From: RGEC01 sp964475595
GTDB lineage: Bacteria > Bacteroidota > Bacteroidia > NS11-12g > UBA955
Direction of reading: 5' to 3'
Assembly (NCBI GenBank): GCA_964475595.1
Contig: CAYYXG010000009.1
Span: 1 to 64,000 of the forward strand
Length of the DNA stretch: 64,000 nucleotides
In this document: positions 34,388 through 42,615 of the stretch, in pieces
Numbering within the stretch: position 1 is the stretch's first letter
Layout: the number at the start of each line of letters is the position of its first letter
Made by a program: the position numbers and the translations under genes
The notes under the pieces: model-generated
Database searches by the model: none
What the model saw: the letters and a program-made list of their open reading frames with translations, nothing else
Told to the model about the DNA's origin: nothing

Positions 34388-36021
34388 TGCGAAAGTTTGT
34401 CATTGTTCTTCTGGTTTTGAGTTTATTGTTAGTGCCAAATTTGAGCCATGCTCAAAAATTTATTTCGGATTATTTTTACGGTATAAAACATTCAAAGACG
34501 GATTCAATACTTCTTCAATTCAAGCCTAATCATAAAGATTTAATCATTGGGACACGATTTTCTAAAGGTAATGACGATTCAGATACTCTTATTATTTCAC
34601 TAAATAACGAAAGTAAATATAATATTCTTAGAAGGTTAAAGGGTGTTGTTTACAGCATTAGTCAAAATTATAATTCAGGGGCGTTTATTATTGATAGTAT
34701 TAAACCTCTAGAAAATATTACGCTTAAATTTAAAATTTCTAAATCATCTGATTCATTATATCTTTTTTTAAGTGATTTTTCTAATGGAATTCGCAAACAT
34801 TATTGTGGTAATGTAAACAATGAGGAGCCCAAAAAACAAGAAGATTTAGGTTTAAATGCTATTAGTTTTCAAAGAATCGAAATTGACGATTCAAGTTTAG
34901 TAGCTCAAATTCCCGTTAAAGCATACAAGGTTGATGGTAAATTTCAATCAGGAGAAAAAGTACTCCTGAAATTTATTTATAAATTGAATGATTTAGCTTA
35001 TCCTATTAGTAATATGAGGTTAAAAGTGACTGCGGAAAGCCATAATATTTCATTTATTCCTATCAAGCATCAGGTGTCAAATCCAAAGGCAGGTCAGCAA
35101 TTAAGTTTTATTTATCAATGTGTTGCATCTGAAAACCTAAAAACTATACCGGTAGAATTGGAGCTTTCTGTAAATGGTAAACAATATAAAAAAGAGGTAG
35201 AAACTATAATTAACTCTAATGTTATTAAGACTGAAAACACCATTATTGCTCAAGAAGAAAGAAATATTGAATTAAATTTCAAGGAGAATATTTTGCAATT
35301 GAGTTTCAGGCTGCCACCAATATCTTGGAATCAGTCGTACGAATTTAGATTAGATTATAATTTTGATAACAGTCAATATAAAGCTTATTATTTTAAATCA
35401 AATAGCTCCCAAGGGATAATAAGAGAAGTGGGTGTATCTGAAGAAAAATTTGTTAAGTATAACTTGTCTTACAAAAAGATAACTAATAATGACATTTTTA
35501 AAGGCTTAGTGTTTTGTTTAACACCTTCATACAGTAATCTTAGTCATATATCAAATTATAAATACGGATTTAGGCTTATTAGGGCAACAGATATTGGTTA
35601 TTACATTGAAGCAAATACTACTCTTAATTTTCAAGAAGGAGATTATAATTACAATATTTTAACGAAAGAAATGCAAAATTTTGATAGTTACAAAAGCTAT
35701 TATGAGTTTAAAAATGGATTGAGAGTTTTGTCAAGGGACATAGGTGCAGGACTCGTGTATCGTCCTTCTAAAAATTTATTGCTTCAATTAGGGATGTCTT
35801 ATTATACGTTTAAAGTTAAGCAAAAAATTGATGTGATTGATTACGGAAATGAAATTGAATACATAAGCAAATATGCAACATTGTTAGATTATGATCTTAA
35901 AAAATTAGTCGTTAAGTCATCTATTTGTTACATCTGGAACAGTACAATATTGGGCATAAGCTTCTCAAACTATGATAGCAATCAATTCAGACCGTCAATT
36001 AATATTGGGAAAAAACTATAA
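34387..36021 (+). CDS. secreted protein of unknown function with barrel-like C-terminus (AT-rich island gene 2)
   Basis: 544 residues, signal peptide ending 'LVPNLSHAQ'. Residues about 20-280 are beta-rich with Ig-like segments ('SGEKVLLKFIYKLNDLAYPI', 'KTIPVELELSVNGKQYKKEV'). The C-terminal half alternates as in outer-membrane barrels ('DIGAGLVYRPSKNLLLQLGM', 'SSICYIWNSTILGISFSNYD') and ends 'FRPSINIGKKL'. No named family recognised. Very AT-rich: the 60 bases from 34561 contain 15 G or C. Coupled to gene 1 and 2 bases before gene 3, so the three are one transcript. Confidence 0.7.
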   Translation: MRKFVIVLLVLSLLLVPNLSHAQKFISDYFYGIKHSKTDSILLQFKPNHKDLIIGTRFSKGNDDSDTLIISLNNESKYNILRRLKGVVYSISQNYNSGAFIIDSIKPLENITLKFKISKSSDSLYLFLSDFSNGIRKHYCGNVNNEEPKKQEDLGLNAISFQRIEIDDSSLVAQIPVKAYKVDGKFQSGEKVLLKFIYKLNDLAYPISNMRLKVTAESHNISFIPIKHQVSNPKAGQQLSFIYQCVASENLKTIPVELELSVNGKQYKKEVETIINSNVIKTENTIIAQEERNIELNFKENILQLSFRLPPISWNQSYEFRLDYNFDNSQYKAYYFKSNSSQGIIREVGVSEEKFVKYNLSYKKITNNDIFKGLVFCLTPSYSNLSHISNYKYGFRLIRATDIGYYIEANTTLNFQEGDYNYNILTKEMQNFDSYKSYYEFKNGLRVLSRDIGAGLVYRPSKNLLLQLGMSYYTFKVKQKIDVIDYGNEIEYISKYATLLDYDLKKLVVKSSICYIWNSTILGISFSNYDSNQFRPSINIGKKL

Positions 36022-36023
36022 AA

Positions 36024-37106
36024 ATGAAAATAAAATCAGAATGTAATATATTTTTCTTGTTGTGTGTTTTATCACTCTTCGGGGTAAGCTTATTGTTGTG
36101 GGCATGCAAAGAGAAGGACTATGGAGTAAAAGGATCAAATTTCAAGAATCAAGACCCTCCGCTACTGAATTGGGGAATGTTTGAACAAGGAGATACATTC
36201 GTGAAAATCAGATATGATTTCATGTCTTTTGGTTCGAGAGTAATAAAAAAGGTTGATTTTCTTTATTCGGTTGACTCCTCGCTTGAAAATAATATTTTTT
36301 TAATATCTAATTTGGATTTTTTAAATTCAAGTAATGAATTTACAATAAAACCTATTAATCCTCAGAACAAGTATTGGGGGAAATTCATTATATATACGGA
36401 TATTGATTCATTTCATTTCGGTGTAAAATTACTAATGGATAATCAAAAATATTTTTTAACATTATTCGGAAAAGATTTAATTGCCTGGTATCCTTTTGAT
36501 GGCGACGCAAAAGATTACAGTGGTTTCGATAATCATGGCGTTCTAACAGGTGTAACCTTGGATGCAGATCGTGATAACCAAGCTAATAGATGCTATAGAT
36601 TTAATGGGTCTAATTCTTATATTCAAATTCCACATAATCCTATCTTTAATGTAGATGACTTTACAATAGCCATGTGGTTTAATGCAGCTGATTATACCGA
36701 TGGTAATCAAGGTAATCAAAGAATCCTCATTAGCAAACGCGAAGGCAGTGGGTGGGGAAATTCTTTTGAAAGTGTTTTAACTACAAATGGATTAAATGGT
36801 TTTGGTGTGAATTGGACACTTTCCAATACCGGAAATGGGTACTTTTGTTACTTTAACAATAATTTAAAGCAATCAACTTGGTATTTTATGACTTATGTTC
36901 ATAAAACTGATTCCGCGCATCTGTTTTTGAACGGTATGAAAGTTGCTTCAATAGTTACTGGGAGAACGTTGAATTACAATACACTGCCCATTACGATTGG
37001 ACAGAGAGGCAATGGTTTATCTAAATTTAGGGGCTTGTTAGATAATGTTACAATCTGGAGTCGTGCCTTGACAAATAATGAAATAAAATCTTTATATTTA
37101 TTTTAA
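36024..37106 (+). CDS. LamG-domain lipoprotein (AT-rich island gene 3)
   Basis: 360 residues; the signal ends 'SLLLWACKEKDYG', a lipobox with a Cys near residue 28. Residues about 155-360 are a concanavalin-like LamG domain: 'LIAWYPFDGDAKDYSGFDNH' opens it, then 'RCYRFNGSNSYIQIPHN', 'FTIAMWFNAADYT', 'HLFLNGMKVASIV' and 'RGLLDNVTIWSRALTNNEIK' close it. Such domains bind glycans or proteins. The N-terminal ~150 residues are unassigned. With genes 1 and 2 it looks like a transferred surface-adhesion or sensing cassette. Confidence 0.85.
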   Translation: MKIKSECNIFFLLCVLSLFGVSLLLWACKEKDYGVKGSNFKNQDPPLLNWGMFEQGDTFVKIRYDFMSFGSRVIKKVDFLYSVDSSLENNIFLISNLDFLNSSNEFTIKPINPQNKYWGKFIIYTDIDSFHFGVKLLMDNQKYFLTLFGKDLIAWYPFDGDAKDYSGFDNHGVLTGVTLDADRDNQANRCYRFNGSNSYIQIPHNPIFNVDDFTIAMWFNAADYTDGNQGNQRILISKREGSGWGNSFESVLTTNGLNGFGVNWTLSNTGNGYFCYFNNNLKQSTWYFMTYVHKTDSAHLFLNGMKVASIVTGRTLNYNTLPITIGQRGNGLSKFRGLLDNVTIWSRALTNNEIKSLYLF

Positions 37107-37131
37107 CCATACATGTATTTTTTAAAAATTA

Positions 37132-37968
37132 TTATTTAACTTTTCGTATACCGTTTGGAGTAATGTCAATTTTTCGTGCCTTATATAGGGTTCCCACGGC
37201 CTTTTTCCAGGCTTTTTTGCTCATGCCGAATCGTTCGTAAATATCTTCAGGGCTGCTATTATCCGTGAGCCCGATATATCCGTTATTTTCCCTCAGGGTC
37301 TGTAAAATTCGTTCGGCCATATCATCCACGTGGGCCATACCGCTTTTTTGCAATGCTAGGTCGGTTTTGCCATCAGGGCGAATATGCTTGATGTATCCTG
37401 TAATTTTATCGCCGGTTGTTAAGGGCTGAAAAACTTCGTTGGAATAAATGATACCGCTGTGTTCTTTGCCGATGATGGCATTGTAACCCAGGGGTGTTTT
37501 ATTCCAGATGAGCAGTTCAACGGCATCGCCTTCCTCGAATGGCAACGGAGTTTTATTTAAATATTTGCTGATTTTGGCGGTTGCAGCAAGGCGTTCAGAT
37601 ACTTTATCAAAATAGACATAAACCACATATTTCTTACCACGAATCATTGGGACATTTTGTTCGCGCACGGGCACCAGCAGGTCTTTCAGCAAGCCCCAGT
37701 CCATGAATGCCCCAAAGTGCGTGGTGGATTTACATGTGAGGGCAGCAAACTCGCCAAGCTGCACAAAAGGTTTTTCAGTGGTGGCCACGATTCTATCGTC
37801 TGAGTCATAATATACAAAGACATCTACCATGTCGTCCGGTGCCGCATGGGGGGGCAGATACTTACCGGGCATCAGGATTTCGCCACCATCTCCATCATCG
37901 AGAAAAGCACCAAAATCTACGAGGCGGTTTATTTTTAAATGGTTGTATTTGCCCGGAGTGGCTTTCAT
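37132..37968 (-). CDS. S1-like RNA-binding protein, CvfB family
   Basis: 278 residues. Tandem S1-type OB folds are visible: 'YNHLKINRLVDFGAFLDDGD' with 'EILMPGKYLP', then 'FGAFMDWGLLKDLLVPVREQ', and a third with 'GYIKHIRPDGKTDLALQ'. The C-terminal 'DIYERFGMSKKAWKKAVGTL' with 'IDITPNGIRKVK' is the winged-helix end of CvfB/YitL. The family binds RNA and influences gene expression in firmicutes; its role in Bacteroidota is not known. A perfect -7 box sits 4 bases before the ATG. Divergent from dcd. Confidence 0.88.
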   Translation of the reverse strand: MKATPGKYNHLKINRLVDFGAFLDDGDGGEILMPGKYLPPHAAPDDMVDVFVYYDSDDRIVATTEKPFVQLGEFAALTCKSTTHFGAFMDWGLLKDLLVPVREQNVPMIRGKKYVVYVYFDKVSERLAATAKISKYLNKTPLPFEEGDAVELLIWNKTPLGYNAIIGKEHSGIIYSNEVFQPLTTGDKITGYIKHIRPDGKTDLALQKSGMAHVDDMAERILQTLRENNGYIGLTDNSSPEDIYERFGMSKKAWKKAVGTLYKARKIDITPNGIRKVK

Positions 37969-37972
37969 GGTG

Positions 37973-37980
37973 CAAAGCTA
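37973..37980 (-). promoter_or_regulatory. Bacteroidota -7 box (TAGCTTTG) for the CvfB-like gene
   Basis: Full match to TAnnTTTG on the minus strand, 4 bases before ATG 37968. Confidence 0.65.
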
Positions 37981-38051
37981 CGCATGAATGCACGCATTTG
38001 GGTATTTGTCCACAAAACACCCACCCTGATTGCCCTTCGGTAATCAATGTA

Positions 38052-38059
38052 TATTTTCG
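38052..38059 (+). promoter_or_regulatory. probable -7 box (TATTTTCG) for dcd
   Basis: One mismatch to TAnnTTTG, 4 bases before ATG 38064. The same TTCG variant occurs before the glycosyltransferase at 45 kb and the phosphopantetheinyl transferase at 33 kb. Confidence 0.5.
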
Positions 38060-38063
38060 CTCC

Positions 38064-38600
38064 ATGATTTTGTCTGACAAGCGCATACTGGAAGAAATTG
38101 ACAAAGGGACGATAAAAATTGAGCCATACGACAGGGATTGTTTGGGCAGCAACAGCTACGATGTTCATTTGGGCAAATGGCTGGCTACCTACAAAGACCA
38201 TATTCTGGATGCCAAGAAGCACAACGAAATCGAGTATTTCGAAATTCCTGAGGACGGGTTTGTGCTGTATCCCCATGTTTTTTATCTGGGCGTAACTGAG
38301 GAATATACTGAAACGCATGCCCATGTTCCGTTTTTGGAGGGGAAGAGCAGTACGGGCCGTTTAGGGATTGATATCCACGCAACAGCAGGCAAAGGAGACG
38401 TAGGTTTTTGCGGTAATTGGACGTTGGAAATCAGCGTAAAACAGCCGGTGAAAGTATATAGGGGCATGCCGATTGGTCAGCTGATTTATTTCCCTGTGGA
38501 GGGAGAAATCGAGGTGAAATACAACCAGAAGAAAAACGCTAAGTATTCCGGTCAGCCCGACAGGCCGATTGAGAGTATGATGTGGAAGAATACCTTTTAG
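38064..38600 (+). CDS. dcd: dCTP deaminase
   Basis: 178 residues from ATG 38064 (MILSDKRILEEIDKGTIKI); the frame is open upstream but only as antisense of cvfB. 'DCLGSNSYDVHLG', 'EGKSSTGRLGIDIHATAGKG' (catalytic Glu region) and 'GNWTLEISVKQPVKVYRGMP' with 'IGQLIYFPV' are family motifs. It deaminates dCTP to dUTP for thymidylate synthesis, a cytosolic trimer. A -7 box lies 4 bases upstream. The convergent RAYT gene begins 6 bases after its stop. Confidence 0.95.
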   Translation: MILSDKRILEEIDKGTIKIEPYDRDCLGSNSYDVHLGKWLATYKDHILDAKKHNEIEYFEIPEDGFVLYPHVFYLGVTEEYTETHAHVPFLEGKSSTGRLGIDIHATAGKGDVGFCGNWTLEISVKQPVKVYRGMPIGQLIYFPVEGEIEVKYNQKKNAKYSGQPDRPIESMMWKNTF

Positions 38601-38606
38601 GGTGTT

Positions 38607-39173
38607 TTAAGGTCGGTAGTAGTGCAACTGAAAGAAGTTGGATTTGCTGCCAATGACCGATTCAACAGAAACATTATTTAACCAAACTGGGGCAGGATTT
38701 TCGTAGTAGTAGCGAAACGAGCTCATGGGCCATGCTTGGATATCGTCGGTAAAACCATGTTTAACGGGGTTTCGGTGTATGTAAACGAGGACCCGAAAAA
38801 AGTCGGTTTGGTCGCTGATAATTCTGCGGCGGAGATTTTTCATAAACATGGAGCCGCGGCGGTTATATTTTTTATTATAGGCCTTGCAATAAGAGTTGAA
38901 GAAATTAGAAAATTGCTGGCTGTAATAACGTTCCTTTTTATCCGCTGGCAGACCTTCAAGGTCTATAAGACCTTGAAGGTCTGCCGGCGATTTGGTACGA
39001 ATTAAAAAATGGAAATGGTTGGGCATCAGGCAGTACGCATAGGTATCCGCTACCGGACCTATATATTTCCCATACTGCTGCAAGAAAAATCGGTAATTCT
39101 CCGCTTCCTTAAATAAATTGTCATGCCCGTTTGCATGGTTGTAAATGTGGTAGAACGTTTCAGGTAAAATCAT
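38607..39173 (-). CDS. REP-associated tyrosine transposase (RAYT), IS200-like Y1/HUH family
   Basis: 188 residues from ATG 39173 (MILPETFYHIYNHANGHDNL). The HUH motif is in 'YAYCLMPNHFHFLI', 'QQFSNFFNSYCKAYNKKYNR' and 'RRGSMFMKNLRRR' are RAYT motifs, and 'RVLVYIHRNPVKHGF' precedes 'WPMSSFRYYY'. RAYTs are single-copy domesticated relatives of IS200 transposases that process palindromic repeats. It lacks its own flanking inverted repeats here, so it is not a simple IS. Its coding sequence contains a 39-bp nested palindrome at 38947-38985. The surrounding bases upstream are very AT-rich. Confidence 0.88.
   Translation of the reverse strand: MILPETFYHIYNHANGHDNLFKEAENYRFFLQQYGKYIGPVADTYAYCLMPNHFHFLIRTKSPADLQGLIDLEGLPADKKERYYSQQFSNFFNSYCKAYNKKYNRRGSMFMKNLRRRIISDQTDFFRVLVYIHRNPVKHGFTDDIQAWPMSSFRYYYENPAPVWLNNVSVESVIGSKSNFFQLHYYRP
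38947..38985. repeat. 39-bp nested palindrome inside the RAYT coding sequence
   Basis: An 18-base arm starting GGCAGACCTTCAAGGTCT, loop ATA, and its perfect complement. Each arm is itself a palindrome (AGACCTT-C-AAGGTCT), so the DNA or RNA can form a cross-like structure. It is in frame and encodes 'ADLQGLIDLEGLPA', a quasi-repeat in a variable linker of the transposase. Confidence 0.9.
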
Positions 39174-39267
39174 AAAAATAATAATAAAATAAATATAAAT
39201 CGTAAATAAATAAACAACATGCAATAATAATACTTTTTTCTCATTTTCAACCCCTTTCCGCTTTTCC

Positions 39268-39275
39268 TATCTTTG
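39268..39275 (+). promoter_or_regulatory. Bacteroidota -7 box (TATCTTTG) for glyQS
   Basis: Full match to TAnnTTTG, 9 bases before ATG 39285. It rules out the TTG at 39273, which lies within the box. Confidence 0.65.
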
Positions 39276-39284
39276 CACCTTCCA

Positions 39285-40826
39285 ATGAACAACGAGGATC
39301 TCTTCAAAAAAGTCGTTTCCCACTGCAAAGAATATGGGTTTGTTTTTCCTTCCAGCGAAATCTATGATGGCCTTGCTGCCGTTTATGATTACGGCCAAAA
39401 CGGGGTAGAGCTGCGTAACAATATCCGCCAATACTGGTGGAAAGCCATGACCCAGCTGCAAACCAATATCCTCGGTATCGATGCGGCCATTTTTATGCAC
39501 CCCAAAACATGGAAAGCCAGCGGACACATCGATGGGTTCAGCGATCCTATGATCGATAACAAAGACAGCAAAAAGCGGTATCGCGCCGATGTATTACTCG
39601 AAGATCATCAGGAAAAACTTCGTGCCAAAGCCGATAAAGAGGTTGAAAAAGCCCGCGCCCGTTTTGGTGATAGCTTCGATGAAACCATGTACCGATCCAC
39701 CAACCCACGCGTGGTGGAATACCTCAATGCCATCGCCCATATAGATAATACCCTGAAAGAAGGTCTCGAAACCGGCAATCTGGGCATGATAAAAGCCCTG
39801 ATAGAAGAACTGGGTATCGTTTGTCCCGTTAGCGGCTCTAAAAACTGGACTGATGTACGTCAGTTCAACCTCATGTACAGTACCCAGATGAGCGCTGTTG
39901 AAAGCGGGGAAGACAGTCTGTATTTACGACCTGAAACCGCCCAAGGCATTTTTGTGAATTTTCTCAATGTGCAAAAATCAGGTCGCACCAAAATTCCTTT
40001 TGGTATTGCCCAAACCGGAAAAGCTTTCCGAAATGAAATTGTAGCCAGACAGTTCATTATGCGCATGAAAGAGTTCGAACAAATGGAAATGCAGTTTTTC
40101 TGCAAACCCGGCACCGAACTGGAATGGTACGCCTACTGGAAGGAACAACGCCTGAAATGGCACCTGGCGTTAGGTACAGATAAAGACAGTTATCGCTACC
40201 ACGACCATGTGAAACTGGCCCACTATGCCAATGCAGCCGTGGATATTGAATTTGATTTTCCTTTCGGTTTTAAAGAGGTGGAAGGCATTCACAGCCGCAC
40301 CGATTTCGATCTCAGTAAACATGAGGAATTTAGCGGTAAAAAACTCCGTTATTTTGATCCTGAAACCAACGAAAGCTATATCCCTTATGTGGTTGAAACC
40401 AGCATCGGTCTCGATCGCATGTTTTTACTCGCTTTGTGTGCCGCCTATCAGGAAGAGCCGGTTGAAGGAGGGGAAGTGCGCACTGTGCTGAAATTGCATC
40501 CTGCGCTGGCTCCCGTAAAGGCAGCAATTTTACCCTTGGTAAAAAAGGATGGCTTGCCGGAATTGGCTGAAAAAATTTACAACGACCTGCGCTTCGATTT
40601 TAAACTGTACATCGAAGACAAAGACAGCATTGGCAAGCGTTACCGCCGCATGGATGCCATCGGTACACCTTTCTGTATTACTGTGGATCACGATAGTTTG
40701 AATAACGAAGATGTTACCATTCGCCACCGCGATACCATGGAGCAGCGCAGGGTTAAGATTTCCGAATTGCGCGATATACTGCACCGAGAAACTGATATGT
40801 CTTCATTACTCCAAAAATTAGCCTGA
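39285..40826 (+). CDS. glyS: glycine--tRNA ligase, alpha2 single-chain type
   Basis: 513 residues from ATG 39285 (MNNEDLFKKVVSHCKEYGFV). Class II synthetase motifs are present: 'FPSSEIYDGLAAVYDYG', 'MYSTQMSAVESGEDSLYLRP', 'ETAQGIFVNFLNVQ' (motif 1/2 region), 'GIAQTGKAFRNEIVARQFIM' and 'YIPYVVETSIGLDRMFL' (motif 3). The C-terminal ~100 residues form the anticodon-binding domain. It charges tRNA-Gly in the cytosol. This is the eukaryote/archaea-like dimeric form, common in Bacteroidota. pgk follows after 11 bases. Confidence 0.97.
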   Translation: MNNEDLFKKVVSHCKEYGFVFPSSEIYDGLAAVYDYGQNGVELRNNIRQYWWKAMTQLQTNILGIDAAIFMHPKTWKASGHIDGFSDPMIDNKDSKKRYRADVLLEDHQEKLRAKADKEVEKARARFGDSFDETMYRSTNPRVVEYLNAIAHIDNTLKEGLETGNLGMIKALIEELGIVCPVSGSKNWTDVRQFNLMYSTQMSAVESGEDSLYLRPETAQGIFVNFLNVQKSGRTKIPFGIAQTGKAFRNEIVARQFIMRMKEFEQMEMQFFCKPGTELEWYAYWKEQRLKWHLALGTDKDSYRYHDHVKLAHYANAAVDIEFDFPFGFKEVEGIHSRTDFDLSKHEEFSGKKLRYFDPETNESYIPYVVETSIGLDRMFLLALCAAYQEEPVEGGEVRTVLKLHPALAPVKAAILPLVKKDGLPELAEKIYNDLRFDFKLYIEDKDSIGKRYRRMDAIGTPFCITVDHDSLNNEDVTIRHRDTMEQRRVKISELRDILHRETDMSSLLQKLA

Positions 40827-40837
40827 TTTATCCCATT

Positions 40838-42025
40838 ATGATAACCATTGATCAATTTAATTTCAAGGGCGAAAAAGTCCTTATTCGTGTAGATTTCAAT
40901 GTGCCGCTGAACGCTGATTTCCAAATTACCGACGATTCACGCATAACAGCAACCCTGCCTACCCTTAATAAAATTCTGGGTGACGGCGGTTCCGTTATTC
41001 TGATGAGCCACCTGGGCCGACCTAAAACCGGACCGGAAGATAAATTCAGCCTGCGACATATCCTTCCGCACCTCGGCCAATTGTTGGGTAAAAACGTAAA
41101 ATTTGCCACTGACTGCATCGGTGTTGATGCGACTGAACTGGCTGCAGGATTGGGTGCAGGAGAGGTGTTGCTACTGGAAAACCTCCGTTTTTACAAAGAA
41201 GAAGAAAAAGGCGACCGCGATTTTGCCCAAAAACTAGCCTCGCTGGGATCTTTCTATGTGAACGATGCCTTCGGAACAGCGCATCGTGCTCATGCTAGTA
41301 CGGCCATTATTGCTGATTTCTTTCCGGGAAAAAAAGCCTTTGGCTATGTAATGGCACGTGAGGTAGAAAATGCCAATAAGGTGATGAAAGCGCCCCAAAG
41401 ACCATTTACCGCTATTGTAGGTGGAGCTAAGGTTTCCGATAAAATCTTAATTGTTGAAAATCTGCTGAATGTGGCCGATCATATCATCATTGGTGGTGGC
41501 ATGGCATATACGTTCTTTAAGGCACAGGGTGGTCAAATAGGGAAATCGCTGTGTGAAGATGAGCGTTTGCAAACCTGTATTGAGATTTTGGAAAAAGCAA
41601 AAGCCAAAGGAGTGAAAATCCATTTGCCTTCTGACTCTGTGATTGCCGATAATTTTGCTGCTGATGCCACTACCCAAAACTGCAGTAGCAATAATATCCC
41701 AGATGGCTGGATGGGTCTTGATATTGGAACTTCTGCCTGCAACGATTTTAAGAATGTGCTGCTGAACAGCAAAACCATTTTGTGGAACGGCCCGATGGGT
41801 GTATTTGAGATGGATGCTTTTAGCAACGGCACCAAGACCGTAGCAGAGGCTGTAGCTGAAAGCACGCAAAATGGCGCTTTCAGTTTGATAGGCGGCGGCG
41901 ACAGTGCAGCAGCCGTTCACAAGTTCGGTTTCGAGGAAAAGGTGAGTTATGTAAGCACCGGTGGTGGCGCACTGTTGGAATACTTCGAAGGAAAAACATT
42001 GCCGGGAATTGCGGCAATAGTTTAG
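40838..42025 (+). CDS. pgk: phosphoglycerate kinase
   Basis: 395 residues, standard length. 'VLIRVDFNVPLNADFQITDD', 'VILMSHLGRPK', 'LLLENLRFYKEEEKGD', 'AIVGGAKVSDKI', 'WNGPMGVFEMDAF' and 'LIGGGDSAAA' are all diagnostic. It makes ATP from 1,3-bisphosphoglycerate in glycolysis. It closely follows glyQS and lacks a visible -7 box, so the two may be co-transcribed. Its TAG stop is the first part of a GAGTTA-type tandem repeat. Confidence 0.97.
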   Translation: MITIDQFNFKGEKVLIRVDFNVPLNADFQITDDSRITATLPTLNKILGDGGSVILMSHLGRPKTGPEDKFSLRHILPHLGQLLGKNVKFATDCIGVDATELAAGLGAGEVLLLENLRFYKEEEKGDRDFAQKLASLGSFYVNDAFGTAHRAHASTAIIADFFPGKKAFGYVMAREVENANKVMKAPQRPFTAIVGGAKVSDKILIVENLLNVADHIIIGGGMAYTFFKAQGGQIGKSLCEDERLQTCIEILEKAKAKGVKIHLPSDSVIADNFAADATTQNCSSNNIPDGWMGLDIGTSACNDFKNVLLNSKTILWNGPMGVFEMDAFSNGTKTVAEAVAESTQNGAFSLIGGGDSAAAVHKFGFEEKVSYVSTGGGALLEYFEGKTLPGIAAIV

Positions 42026-42069
42026 AGTTAAGAGTTTAGAGTTAGGGGTTAAGAGTTAAAAGTTGATAG
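42021..42069. repeat. degenerate tandem repeat of TTTAGAGTTA/AAGAGTT units
   Basis: Successive variants of 'TTAGAGTTAAGAGTT' run from the pgk stop codon into the gene-free region. The stop TAG at 42023 is inside the first unit. Confidence 0.7.
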
Positions 42070-42380
42070 TCTACAGTTTGTCAATGCCTGAATTTAGTTA
42101 ATAGTATATTAGGTTTATTGGTTGAATGGTTTAATGGGTTAATTTATCTAACCTGCAATTAACCCCGAAGGGGTGGCATTATTGTAGCCCACAGGGCGTA
42201 AAATCCGACCCCAACGGGGTCGCACATATTCAAATGGTTTTTCGTGTTTTGTTGTCGGGCGGGGCAACCGCAATCAAAATCCATCACCCCAAAACACAAT
42301 ATGCGACCACCTTCGGGGTCGTGCATTCTATGCGCCGTTCCGGCTAGAGATATTTGACCCCGCTGGGGTCACAAGCACAA

Positions 42381-42463
42381 TGCACAATGCAGATATGTGT
42401 GCCCATAAATCGTGCGTCGGCAATCCCTGCATTTTTCATGGTTGCCGAAGATGCCAACCAAAC
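42381..42463. repeat. 83-bp direct repeat, copy 1
   Basis: Begins TGCACAATGCAGATATGTGT and ends CCAACCAAAC. Nearly identical to copy 2 at 42533-42615, differing at two positions that I can see. Lies inside the palindrome array. Confidence 0.85.
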
Positions 42464-42532
42464 GACATCGCCATGACCACACTCGGGTCGAGCACAATTC
42501 ACAATTCACAATTAGCAATGCACAATTAGCAA

Positions 42533-42615
42533 TGCACAATGCAGATATGTGTGCCCATAAATCGTGCGTCGGCAATCCCTGCATTTTTCGTGGTTACCGA
42601 AGATGCCAACCAAAC
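42533..42615. repeat. 83-bp direct repeat, copy 2
   Basis: Second copy of the 83-bp unit, 152 bases after the first. A further short duplication, CGACATCGCCATGACC, follows each copy (42463-42478 and 42634-42649). Confidence 0.85.

Noticed and set aside
38607..39260. complete insertion sequence around the RAYT gene
   Set aside because: No terminal inverted repeats, target duplication or second copy is visible; the palindrome is internal, so a domesticated RAYT fits better.
39273..39284. TTG start giving a four-residue extension of glycine--tRNA ligase
   Set aside because: The TTG is part of the -7 promoter box, so it cannot be in the mRNA; ATG 39285 is preferred.
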